Shown here piece by piece: positions 6,034 through 11,877 of a stretch of DNA of 11,877 bases (position 1 is the first letter of the stretch; each line of letters starts with the position of its first letter). Source of the DNA: Lachnospiraceae bacterium (lineage in GTDB: Bacteria > Bacillota > Clostridia > Lachnospirales > Lachnospiraceae). The stretch is from positions 1-11,877 of the forward strand of contig JAFUXY010000148.1 of NCBI GenBank assembly GCA_017477005.1, in the 5' to 3' direction. A program made the position numbers and the translations under genes. Under the pieces are notes generated by a model that was given only the letters and a program-made list of their open reading frames with translations, made no database searches and was not told the DNA's origin.

Positions 6034-7188
6034 ATGTTTGTGAATCCATTTTCACCGATCTTTGGAGGCAAACCAGGCGTGTTCTTTGGACGTGACAGGA
6101 TTCTGAAGCTTTTTGATTTGGCAATGATTGATGCGGGAAGCGATGATCGTGCCTTGTTTATTACCGGGACACGCGGTTGCGGGAAAACGGCCCTTCTGGA
6201 ACAGCTTTCGATCCGGGCAGGCAAAAAAAAGAGAATGGTGATCGATTTGGGGCCGGAGAATACAGTCACACAGCTTGTGAATGAGCTTGTCGGTTTTGAT
6301 GAAATGACCAGAACCATTAGTCCGCAGGCCAATGTCAATGTGCTCGGTATAGGCGGAGGGATCAGCACGGGGGCAATTTCCAAGACCAGGCGCTTTGGCA
6401 GAGAAAATCTCCAAGCCTTGTTGCGAGAGGTCTGTTCGAAATCAAAACATGGCGTTCTTGTTACCATTGACGAGGTTCAAAAAGTGCCAATTGAAGACGT
6501 ATCCTCCATTTGCAATGCCTTTCAAATGGCATCTCGAAAAGGGTATGATATCATGCTGGCTGTTGCAGGACTTCCCTACGCTTATTCGAGCATTACACGG
6601 CATGAGGGCTGCACCTATTTGCGTCGGGCGTCGCATGAAGAGCTGGGGTTGTTCACCTGGGAGGAAACGGCCGATGCGTTTCTCAATGCCTTTTCGACGA
6701 TCAAAGGATTGACTATCAGCGATGCTTTGCTTGACAGGATCAATCAAATAAGTTTTGGACATCCATATTTGATGCAGCTTTTGGGATACCATCTGATTTT
6801 GCAGGTGAATGATCATGATCCGGGAAAGCAATATGAAGTCAAGGAGGAGGAAGTAGAGGAATCCATAAAAAACGCTTTATTCGCATATGAGCAGCGGGCA
6901 TTGAAACCTCTGCTGGAAGAGTTGCCAGACAATGAGACGAAATATTTGATAGAGATGTCGGAAAACCTGGACAGCGATCGTCTGGCCAAGACTTCCGATA
7001 TCGCTATTAGTCTGGGAGTGCCGCAGAATAAACTGAGCCGAGCGAGGGCCTATTTGATAGACCAAGGGTTCATTGCCGCGCCGGAGCACGGCAAGGTAAT
7101 GTTCTGTATTCCTTATCTTGCGGATTTTGTCAAAAAGGATGTGCAGGTGGCGAGTGTTGTGGAAGTAGCCAGGCAGCGCAAGGTATGA
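6034..7188 (+). CDS. AAA-type ATPase with C-terminal winged-helix-like domain
   Basis: ATG 6034 follows GGAGG (6021-6025) by 8 nt; an in-frame TTG at 6016 would lie before that site and is rejected. The 384-residue protein starts MFVNPFSPIFGGKPGVFFGR, the usual opening of stand-alone archaeal-type ATPases of the AAA_16/ATPase_2 kind. Walker A is GTRGCGKT (45-52) and Walker B is VLVTIDE (141-147). A Gly-rich loop LGIGGGISTG lies near 104-113 and a sensor-1-like segment LAVAGLPYAYSS near 175. Residues of about 320-375 (RLAKTSDIAISLGVPQNKLS) resemble a winged helix-turn-helix. It should bind and hydrolyse ATP and perhaps bind DNA; its substrate is unknown. Related ATPases occur in genome-maintenance and defence settings, but nothing here fixes the role. 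The upstream repeat array could be its own binding region (inference). DUF362 follows 31 nt later, probably in the same transcript. Confidence 0.85.
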   Translation: MFVNPFSPIFGGKPGVFFGRDRILKLFDLAMIDAGSDDRALFITGTRGCGKTALLEQLSIRAGKKKRMVIDLGPENTVTQLVNELVGFDEMTRTISPQANVNVLGIGGGISTGAISKTRRFGRENLQALLREVCSKSKHGVLVTIDEVQKVPIEDVSSICNAFQMASRKGYDIMLAVAGLPYAYSSITRHEGCTYLRRASHEELGLFTWEETADAFLNAFSTIKGLTISDALLDRINQISFGHPYLMQLLGYHLILQVNDHDPGKQYEVKEEEVEESIKNALFAYEQRALKPLLEELPDNETKYLIEMSENLDSDRLAKTSDIAISLGVPQNKLSRARAYLIDQGFIAAPEHGKVMFCIPYLADFVKKDVQVASVVEVARQRKV

Positions 7189-7219
7189 ATGGAAATGAGG
7201 CGACCACAAGAGGGGCGAT

Positions 7220-8287
7220 ATGAAAAAGATTTATGAGGTATTTGGGACGGACGCATTTTCTATGACGGTTTCATTGTTGGAGAGCGCGGAGGTTGAAAAA
7301 ATTATTCCCAAAAAGGATGCGGTAATAGCGCTGAAACCAAACCTGATTCACGACGATATTCCGGAGAACGGGGCGGTCACACATCCCGGCGTTGTGGCAG
7401 GGTGTGTGGATTACTTGAAGAAACGGGGATTCCACAATATCGAGGTGGTCGAAAGCTCGTGGGTCGGAGCGAACACACAGAGGTCATTTGTACGAAGCGG
7501 GATGAAGAAGGTGTGCGAGGATTACGGGATCCCGTTCTATGATTTGAAAAAGGACGCCACTGTTGTGGTAGAAACTCCGTTTCGCCCGATCCGGGTGTGC
7601 AAGAGGGCGTATGATGCGGATTTTCTGATGGATCTTCCTGTCTTGAAGGGGCATTGCCAGACGAGGATGACCTGCGCTCTCAAGAATTTGAAGGGCTGCA
7701 TTCCCGATCAGGAAAAGCGGCAGTTTCATTCAGATGGGTTGACAAAGCCGATCGCAGCTTTGGCGGCTGTATTGCACCCGGATTTTACGATTGTGGACAG
7801 TATTTGCGGGGATTTGAATTTTGAAGAGGGTGGCAATCCGGTGCAGACCAATCGGATGTACGCGGGATGTGACGCTGTGAATTTGGACGCCTATGGCTGC
7901 AGGCTGATGGGGCTTTCCATTTCTGACGTGGGTTATCTTCCGCTGGCCGCCCAATGGGGTGCGGGGGAACTATCGTTGGAGGACACGGAGATCATCCGGC
8001 TGAATGAGCCTGTGGATTCTAGGGAGTATCCGAAGCCGACCGGGAAGGTAGCCGCCCTTACGCGCAGGGTGCATCAAAATCAGGCGTGTTCGGCCTGCTA
8101 TGCGTCGCTGGTGCGGGCGTTGTATTTGTCGCAAGGAAAGCTGGCAGACAGGGGAGATATTTTTATCGGGCAGGGCTTCAAAGGAAAGGCGTTGGATGGA
8201 ATCGGGATTGGACGGTGCTGTGAAAATGCAACCGTTTGTGTGAAAGGCTGCCCTCCGACGGCGGAGGAGATTTTGAATTTATTGTAA
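7220..8287 (+). CDS. DUF362 domain-containing protein
   Basis: ATG 7220 follows AAGAGGGG (7208-7215). The 355-residue protein opens MKKIYEVFGTDAFSMTVSLL and has the DUF362 hallmarks ALKPNLIHD (N-terminal part), FLMDLPVLKGHCQTRMTCALK and NLKGCIPD in the middle, and HPDFTIVDSICGDLNFEEGG. Its C-terminal third carries clustered cysteines: C290 and C293 (ACSACYASL), then C333, C334, C340 and C344 (GRCCENATVCVKGCPP). These could bind an iron-sulfur cluster or other metal, although the spacing is not a classic ferredoxin CxxCxxC motif. DUF362 proteins are widespread in anaerobes and their reaction is not established. No signal peptide is seen, so it is probably cytoplasmic. It follows the ATPase closely and probably shares its promoter. 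Confidence 0.88.
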   Translation: MKKIYEVFGTDAFSMTVSLLESAEVEKIIPKKDAVIALKPNLIHDDIPENGAVTHPGVVAGCVDYLKKRGFHNIEVVESSWVGANTQRSFVRSGMKKVCEDYGIPFYDLKKDATVVVETPFRPIRVCKRAYDADFLMDLPVLKGHCQTRMTCALKNLKGCIPDQEKRQFHSDGLTKPIAALAAVLHPDFTIVDSICGDLNFEEGGNPVQTNRMYAGCDAVNLDAYGCRLMGLSISDVGYLPLAAQWGAGELSLEDTEIIRLNEPVDSREYPKPTGKVAALTRRVHQNQACSACYASLVRALYLSQGKLADRGDIFIGQGFKGKALDGIGIGRCCENATVCVKGCPPTAEEILNLL

Positions 8288-8377
8288 CCATTCGGTCACG
8301 AGCTGCGCACCTGCTACGTCCGGCGATAATTGTCGAACTAAGCGGAACTAGACGGCGGAGAGTGAGATGGAGATACT

Positions 8378-9262
8378 ATGGATGGGATTGTATACCAAAA
8401 CAAGGACATAGCGTCCAAGGTTTTTGCGGACAGATTCAAGGGGAAGGCCTTGCGGGTGTACGGTTTAGACGTGCCGGAGGTTGTGCAGGTTTTGCCGACA
8501 AATCTTCCTTCCATCGCAGCCAACGAGTTGAGGATAGACAATGTATTTTTGTTGGCGGACAGCACGCTGGCTATCGTGGATTATGAAAGCCAGTACAAGG
8601 AGAAAAACAAGCACAAATATATTGATTATGTCAACAAAGTGCTTGCGTTTTATGAAAATGAGTGGGGGAGACGTGTAGAGGTGCGGATGATCGTGATTTA
8701 CACGGCAGATGTCCACCGGGCAGAGAAGCATGATTACTATGATGCGGGATGCCTCAAATTCAATATCGAGTCGGCATATCTATCTGAAATTGACAAAGCA
8801 GAGGTTCAGAGGAGGCTTCAAGAAAAAGCGAAAAAGAAGGAAGTGTTTACTGACGAAGAGATGATGGAGTTCATACTTCTTCCGCTGGCCTATCCGGGAA
8901 AGGAAAAACAGAATACAATCATTGCGGACAATATGGATATGATTTCGGGGATGGACGATGAGGAGGCAAGAGTGTTTATGCTGTCCGGATTGGCAGTATT
9001 TTCAGACAAGGTGATCACGAAAGACAACGCTGAGAGGGTAAGGAGGTTGATCAAAATGACGAAGGTAGGGCAATTGTTTATAGATGAAATGGAATCTAAA
9101 TTAAACGAGAGGGAAGCGCAAGTGACAAAACGTGTAACTCAGCAGGTGACCCAGCAGGTAAATTCAAGTAACAGAGAGACTGTAATGAAGAATTTGCGTG
9201 AGCAGCATCCTGATTGGTCTGAAGAGAGAGCGCAAAAAGAGGTTCAGCTGCTTTTTGCATAA
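8378..9262 (+). CDS. Rpn-like PD-(D/E)XK nuclease/transposase-family protein
   Basis: ATG 8378 has GATGGAGAT just upstream. The 294-residue product has an N-terminal region like Rpn (YhgA-like recombination-promoting) proteins: KALRVYGLDVPEVVQVLP, then NELRIDNVFLLADSTLAIVDYESQY. Candidate catalytic residues are D54 and E70-x-Q72, fitting the D...ExQ variant of PD-(D/E)XK nucleases. A helical C-terminal half follows, then a short repeat VTKRVTQQVTQQV (about 249-261) and an end rich in charged helix (REQHPDWSEERAQKEVQLLF). Rpn proteins are DNA endonucleases linked to RecA-independent recombination and to mobile elements. Assignment rests on motif layout, not on a strong full-length match. It lies 90 nt after the DUF362 gene; that gap shows no clear promoter, so co-transcription is possible. 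Confidence 0.65.
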   Translation: MDGIVYQNKDIASKVFADRFKGKALRVYGLDVPEVVQVLPTNLPSIAANELRIDNVFLLADSTLAIVDYESQYKEKNKHKYIDYVNKVLAFYENEWGRRVEVRMIVIYTADVHRAEKHDYYDAGCLKFNIESAYLSEIDKAEVQRRLQEKAKKKEVFTDEEMMEFILLPLAYPGKEKQNTIIADNMDMISGMDDEEARVFMLSGLAVFSDKVITKDNAERVRRLIKMTKVGQLFIDEMESKLNEREAQVTKRVTQQVTQQVNSSNRETVMKNLREQHPDWSEERAQKEVQLLFA

Positions 9263-9275
9263 TTTTTCTCTTCTT

Positions 9276-9296
9276 CCCCAATTTTGGGGCTGTTTT
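9276..9296 (+). terminator. Weak intrinsic terminator after the Rpn-like gene
   Basis: CCCCA (9276-9280) pairs with TGGGG (9285-9289) around a 4-nt loop, and CTGTTTT follows. The stem is short, so termination is probably partial. It lies 14 nt after the Rpn-like stop codon and fits the end of the unit that starts at the ATPase promoter. Confidence 0.45.
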
Positions 9297-9397
9297 ATGA
9301 AGTATCTTTACAAGCATTCATTGTCAGTGCTGATTCCAGTTATGGAAAGGCTGTTGCGACACGTCGAATTAGGGTATGACTAGGGATGGTGTGTTGA

Positions 9398-10318
9398 ATG
9401 ATACAGGATATTGGATCAAGCCGATTAGATATTAGTTATGTAAATCAAAAACCGAATAAACAGAATAAATCGGATACGCTGCTTGTATTTAACGCTGAAG
9501 GTCATATTTTGGTCGCATCGCAAGGCGACAGGCTTCTGTTTCCGGTTGCAGATGGCGATATGGACAACGTAGAGACCGTGTACTTGTTTTCGGTGGATGG
9601 GCATCCGTATTACCTGCTGATGTCCGGTGAAACGGAACAGGACGGCTTCGCAGAACAGGACGGGTTCACGGATCAAAACGGATTTGCGGAACAGGACGGA
9701 TTCGCAGAACAGGACGGATTCAAAGAACAGGACGGCTTTGCGTATCAGGATATCAAAAAGCTGCGAGGAACCTGCTGCAATGTGGATATGTTGGTCGTGT
9801 TCACGGCGTACCACTTGTGGCGGTGGTATATGGACAACAGGCTGTGCGGAAGATGCGGTCACAAGCTCATTCACAAGAACGATGAGAGGGCTTTGGTCTG
9901 CGAAAATTGTTCGAACATAATATTCCCTCGTATCAATCCGGCGGTGATTGTTGGTGTGATCAAGGGAGAGAGCATAATGATTACCAGATATCGCAGCGGA
10001 TATGCCCACAATGCCCTTGTCGCAGGTTTTACGGAAATCGGAGAGACGCTGGAACAGACAGTAGCCAGAGAAGTGATGGAAGAAACCGGAATCAAGGTCA
10101 AGAACATCCATTACTACAAATCCCAGCCTTGGGGAATGGCACAGGATGTTTTGATGGGCTTCTTCTGTGAAGCGGATGGGGACGGCGAAATAAAAATGGA
10201 TGAGGGAGAGCTGAAATACGCGCAGTGGGTTCCAAGGGAGAAAGTGGAGCTTCAGCCGAATGACCTTAGCCTTACCAACGAGATGATGCGGATATTCAAG
10301 GATGGTTTTGATTTGTAG
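9398..10318 (+). CDS. nudC: NudC-like NAD(+) diphosphatase (Nudix hydrolase)
   Basis: NudC-type enzymes cleave NADH/NAD+ to NMN(H) and AMP and can remove NAD caps from RNA. The 306-residue protein has a divergent N-terminal domain (1-75), a hexapeptide repeat linker (79-118), a zinc ribbon with C150, C153, C168 and C171 (CGRCG and CENC), and a Nudix domain. The Nudix box GX5EX7REUXEEXGU is complete: G210, E216, R224, E225, E228, E229 and G231. Just after it comes SQPWGMAQDVLMGF (242-255), matching the NudC-specific SQPW motif but with GMA in place of the usual PFP, so substrate preference may differ. The start ATG 9398 has only a modest purine site (TAGGGATGG, 9381-9389). The 135-nt gap before it holds a weak hairpin and no strong promoter. 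Confidence 0.88.
   Translation: MIQDIGSSRLDISYVNQKPNKQNKSDTLLVFNAEGHILVASQGDRLLFPVADGDMDNVETVYLFSVDGHPYYLLMSGETEQDGFAEQDGFTDQNGFAEQDGFAEQDGFKEQDGFAYQDIKKLRGTCCNVDMLVVFTAYHLWRWYMDNRLCGRCGHKLIHKNDERALVCENCSNIIFPRINPAVIVGVIKGESIMITRYRSGYAHNALVAGFTEIGETLEQTVAREVMEETGIKVKNIHYYKSQPWGMAQDVLMGFFCEADGDGEIKMDEGELKYAQWVPREKVELQPNDLSLTNEMMRIFKDGFDL
9632..9739 (+). repeat. 18-bp coding repeat, six copies, in the NudC linker
   Basis: Six in-frame units encode TEQDGF, AEQDGF, TDQNGF, AEQDGF, AEQDGF and KEQDGF (residues 79-114), then a partial AYQD. The core DNA is gaacaggacgg plus ttc or ttt. The units keep frame and join two folded regions, so this is a length-variable acidic linker rather than damage. 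The family normally lacks it. Slippage in units of six codons would change linker length without breaking the protein. Confidence 0.9.
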
Positions 10319-10369
10319 GGGCTACATAGAGAAGTCAAAGAGGCTGGCAGAGATAGCAAAGGAGAGCGT

Positions 10370-10762
10370 ATGAAGCACAAAGTAAGAGTTACGGTTATCG
10401 ATAAGAAACTGTACCCGGAATTACAGGAGCAATACTGTATGGATCCAAAATCAGGGATGTGTCCTTGCTATAATGTGGGCGATGTCTTTGAATTCTACCG
10501 TGACGAGGAGAATGATCACTTTTGGCACGGAGGATTGGGTACTCTTGTATCTACGACCGCAGATCCTGATACAGTTGCTGGCGGTACCAGGATGCCGCAT
10601 TGTTCTGAAGCGTGGGATGCGATTAGCAGATACATTTACACAGGATTGCAGGGCGGCTCCATCATGAAGGGGTGGATGAAGGAAGAGAACACTATGATCT
10701 GCTGCTGTTCAGATGGAACGAGACCTGTGATATTTAAGGTGGAGCGTATTGATTACGAGTAA
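10370..10762 (+). CDS. TIGR04076 family protein
   Basis: The start ATG 10370 has AAGGAG at 10359-10364. The 130-residue protein matches the TIGR04076 pattern: MKHKVRVTVIDKKLYPELQE at the start, then SGMCPCYNVGDVFEF with a CPC pair, HCSEAWDAISRYIYTGLQGG in the middle, and WMKEENTMICCCSDGTRPVIFKVER at the end with a cysteine triplet. These small cytoplasmic proteins are common in anaerobes. Their function is unknown; the conserved cysteines suggest metal or redox chemistry, which is an inference. It begins 51 nt after nudC and is followed almost at once by a truncated nitroreductase. Confidence 0.85.
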   Translation: MKHKVRVTVIDKKLYPELQEQYCMDPKSGMCPCYNVGDVFEFYRDEENDHFWHGGLGTLVSTTADPDTVAGGTRMPHCSEAWDAISRYIYTGLQGGSIMKGWMKEENTMICCCSDGTRPVIFKVERIDYE

Positions 10763-10767
10763 AAAGA

Positions 10768-11172
10768 ATGGGAAAGCAGAGTCCGATCATCATTACTGTG
10801 ACGGATAAAAAACTGCGTGGGGAACTGGCAGAGGAGAACAGAAAAATTGGCGGATGGCAGGAGGGCTTTGATCCTTTTTATGGCGCGCCTGTTGTCCTGA
10901 TTGTACTGGCGAAGAAAGAAGTGCCGACTCATGTTTATGATGGATCGCTCGTGATAGGGAATCTCATGAATGCAGCAGAAAGCCTTGGCGTTGGAAGTAT
11001 CTGGATTCACAGAGCCAAAGAAGAGTTTGACTCCGACTTTGGAAAAGGCATACTGAAGCAGCTCGGTATTGACGATGATTATGAAGGAATCGGTCACTGT
11101 GCTCTTGGATATGCGGCAGAAGAGGCTAAAGGAGCAGCTCCGAGAAAAGATGATTATGTGTACTATATTTGA
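10768..11172 (+). pseudogene. Nitroreductase family protein lacking its N-terminal segment
   Basis: The frame of 134 codons encodes the middle and end of a nitroreductase-fold flavoprotein: KQSPIIITVTDKKLRGELAE at the start, then FDPFYGAPVVLIVLA, DGSLVIGNLMNAAESLGVGS, IWIHRAKEEF, and GIGHCALGYAAEE near the end. Full-length relatives begin about 35 residues earlier with an RRS-type FMN-binding stretch and a helix ending near YAPSG; that part is absent. An in-frame stop at 10750-10752 lies within the end of the TIGR04076 gene, so there is no room for it. No good ribosome site precedes ATG 10768. A deletion that joined the two genes is the simplest reading. FMN binding is probably lost, but a short reannotated product cannot be excluded. 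Confidence 0.75.
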
Positions 11173-11173
11173 G

Positions 11174-11260
11174 ATGTATGGCCGGAAAATCAACAGCATA
11201 GAGGATTTCCAGGCTCTTTCAGATATCGTCATGGAGCAAGTGCAGTGGGAGTGGGCGTAA
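11174..11260 (+). CDS. Possible 28-aa ORF or remnant between nitroreductase and primase
   Basis: ATG 11174 lies one base after the nitroreductase stop and reads MYGRKINSIEDFQALSDIVM, ending QVQWEWA with TAA at 11258-11260. No ribosome site is visible and I recognise no family. It could be a coupled small protein, the end of a lost gene, or chance; the frame is also open upstream, inside the nitroreductase. It is listed because it fills the gap almost exactly. Confidence 0.2.
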   Translation: MYGRKINSIEDFQALSDIVMEQVQWEWA

Positions 11261-11282
11261 GAGAGCGGATAGGAATGGGCAG

Positions 11283-11877
11283 ATGGAAAACAAAAGAACA
11301 GACGAAGTATCCGCTTTGCAGAAACGAATTAGGTTTCTTGAGGAAGAAAACCGGAGGCTGACTAAGTTGCTGGAAGCAGCCGGGATTGATTATGGTATCG
11401 AGCCGGAGAGAAAACCGTCAGAGCCTTTTGACCCAGACCAGGGCGCAAGAATCAAGCCCTACGAAGTGAAGGATAGTTACCCGAAACAGTTTTTTGATAT
11501 TTTCTGTACGGGACGAAGGGACGTTTTCGTCCTCCGGCATACCGGGCAGGATGGAAAAGTAGGATATTATCCGCAATGCCACAACAGATGGGACGAAAGA
11601 TGCCATAGAAAACGGAAAGATAAAGTCAAATGCAAGGATTGCGAGATTCAGTCATACAAATTCCTGGGGTATGGATATATAAAAAATCATATGATTGGAG
11701 CCAGTCCTGTTGGCAATGATGTTGTTGCAATATATCCTATGCTTCCGGGGAATATGTGCAAGTTTTTGGTATTCGATTTTGACAATCATGAAAAAGACGC
11801 GGAGCGAAATGATTTCGCAAATACCAATGATGATTGGAAAGAAGAAGTAAATGCTTTATGGGATGTCTGTGACGCGC
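11283..11877 (+). CDS. TOTE conflict system-type archaeo-eukaryotic primase protein, N-terminal part
   Basis: ATG 11283 has AGGA (11271-11274) at 8 nt. The first 198 codons are seen and the frame leaves the window open. Residues of about 8-33 form a coiled coil (ALQKRIRFLEEENRRLTKLL). From 66 on the protein resembles the primase domain of TOTE conflict proteins: PKQFFDIFCTGRRDVFVLRH, then GKVGYYPQCHNRWDERC with C99, C107, C117 and C120 as a likely zinc site, then IYPMLPGNMCKFLVFDFDNH, where D165 and D167 form the DxD metal motif of archaeo-eukaryotic primases. In this family the primase is normally fused to a helicase and further nuclease parts, none of which is visible here. Such systems are thought to act in conflicts with mobile DNA. 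DNA here is clearly more AT-rich than around valS, in line with transfer. Family recognition is from memory of the domain's pattern. Confidence 0.75.
   Translation, partial: MENKRTDEVSALQKRIRFLEEENRRLTKLLEAAGIDYGIEPERKPSEPFDPDQGARIKPYEVKDSYPKQFFDIFCTGRRDVFVLRHTGQDGKVGYYPQCHNRWDERCHRKRKDKVKCKDCEIQSYKFLGYGYIKNHMIGASPVGNDVVAIYPMLPGNMCKFLVFDFDNHEKDAERNDFANTNDDWKEEVNALWDVCDA

Noticed and set aside
8288..8377. Promoter or RNA element in the gap before the Rpn-like gene
   Set aside because: No credible -35/-10 pair or stable hairpin could be found by eye.
9298..9383. 28-codon ORF (MKYLYKHSLSVLIPVMERLL...) between the Rpn-like gene and nudC
   Set aside because: It has no ribosome site, begins within the tail of a weak terminator and has no recognisable family.

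Overview
The window looks like a chromosomal segment of an anaerobic Bacillota bacterium, most likely a Lachnospiraceae-type Clostridium relative. The grounds are the oxygen-sensitive class III ribonucleotide reductase, NrdR-type operators, strong Shine-Dalgarno sites and protein styles typical of gut Clostridia (zinc-ribbon/TPR membrane protein, TIGR04076, Rpn-like protein). All convincing genes lie on the + strand.

Region 1 (1-3152) is a tightly packed, fairly GC-rich operon. It holds the 3' end of valS, a 44-residue small ORF, a long zinc-ribbon/TPR membrane protein gene and a short LysR-type regulator. The last three are linked by two 4-base ATGA stop/start overlaps. The TPR gene is split by one in-frame TAA at 1609-1611, after which the same frame stays open for nearly 300 codons. 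The LysR gene lacks much of its effector domain, and its 3' end carries an NrdR-box-like sequence.

Region 2 (3153-5738) is the nrdD transcription unit: a putative sigma-A promoter, two NrdR boxes 31 bp apart, a leader of about 200 nt, an apparently intact anaerobic ribonucleoside-triphosphate reductase, and an intrinsic terminator. No nrdG activase gene follows.

Region 3 (5739-9296) begins with an unusual array of about 18 tandem 9-10 bp units of the form TnnnAGATT. Variant units at the array's end form a perfect TTGACA/TATAAT promoter that faces an AAA-type ATPase with a C-terminal winged-helix-like region. A DUF362 protein follows 31 nt later, and then an Rpn-like PD-(D/E)XK protein.

Region 4 (9398-11877) holds a NudC-like Nudix hydrolase with a hexapeptide repeat in its linker, a TIGR04076 protein, a nitroreductase missing its N-terminus, a doubtful small ORF, and the first 198 codons of a protein resembling the archaeo-eukaryotic primase protein of TOTE conflict systems, cut by the window edge. 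From about 5740 on the DNA is visibly more AT-rich and gene spacing is looser, which suggests an accessory region joined to a housekeeping block at the nrdD terminator.
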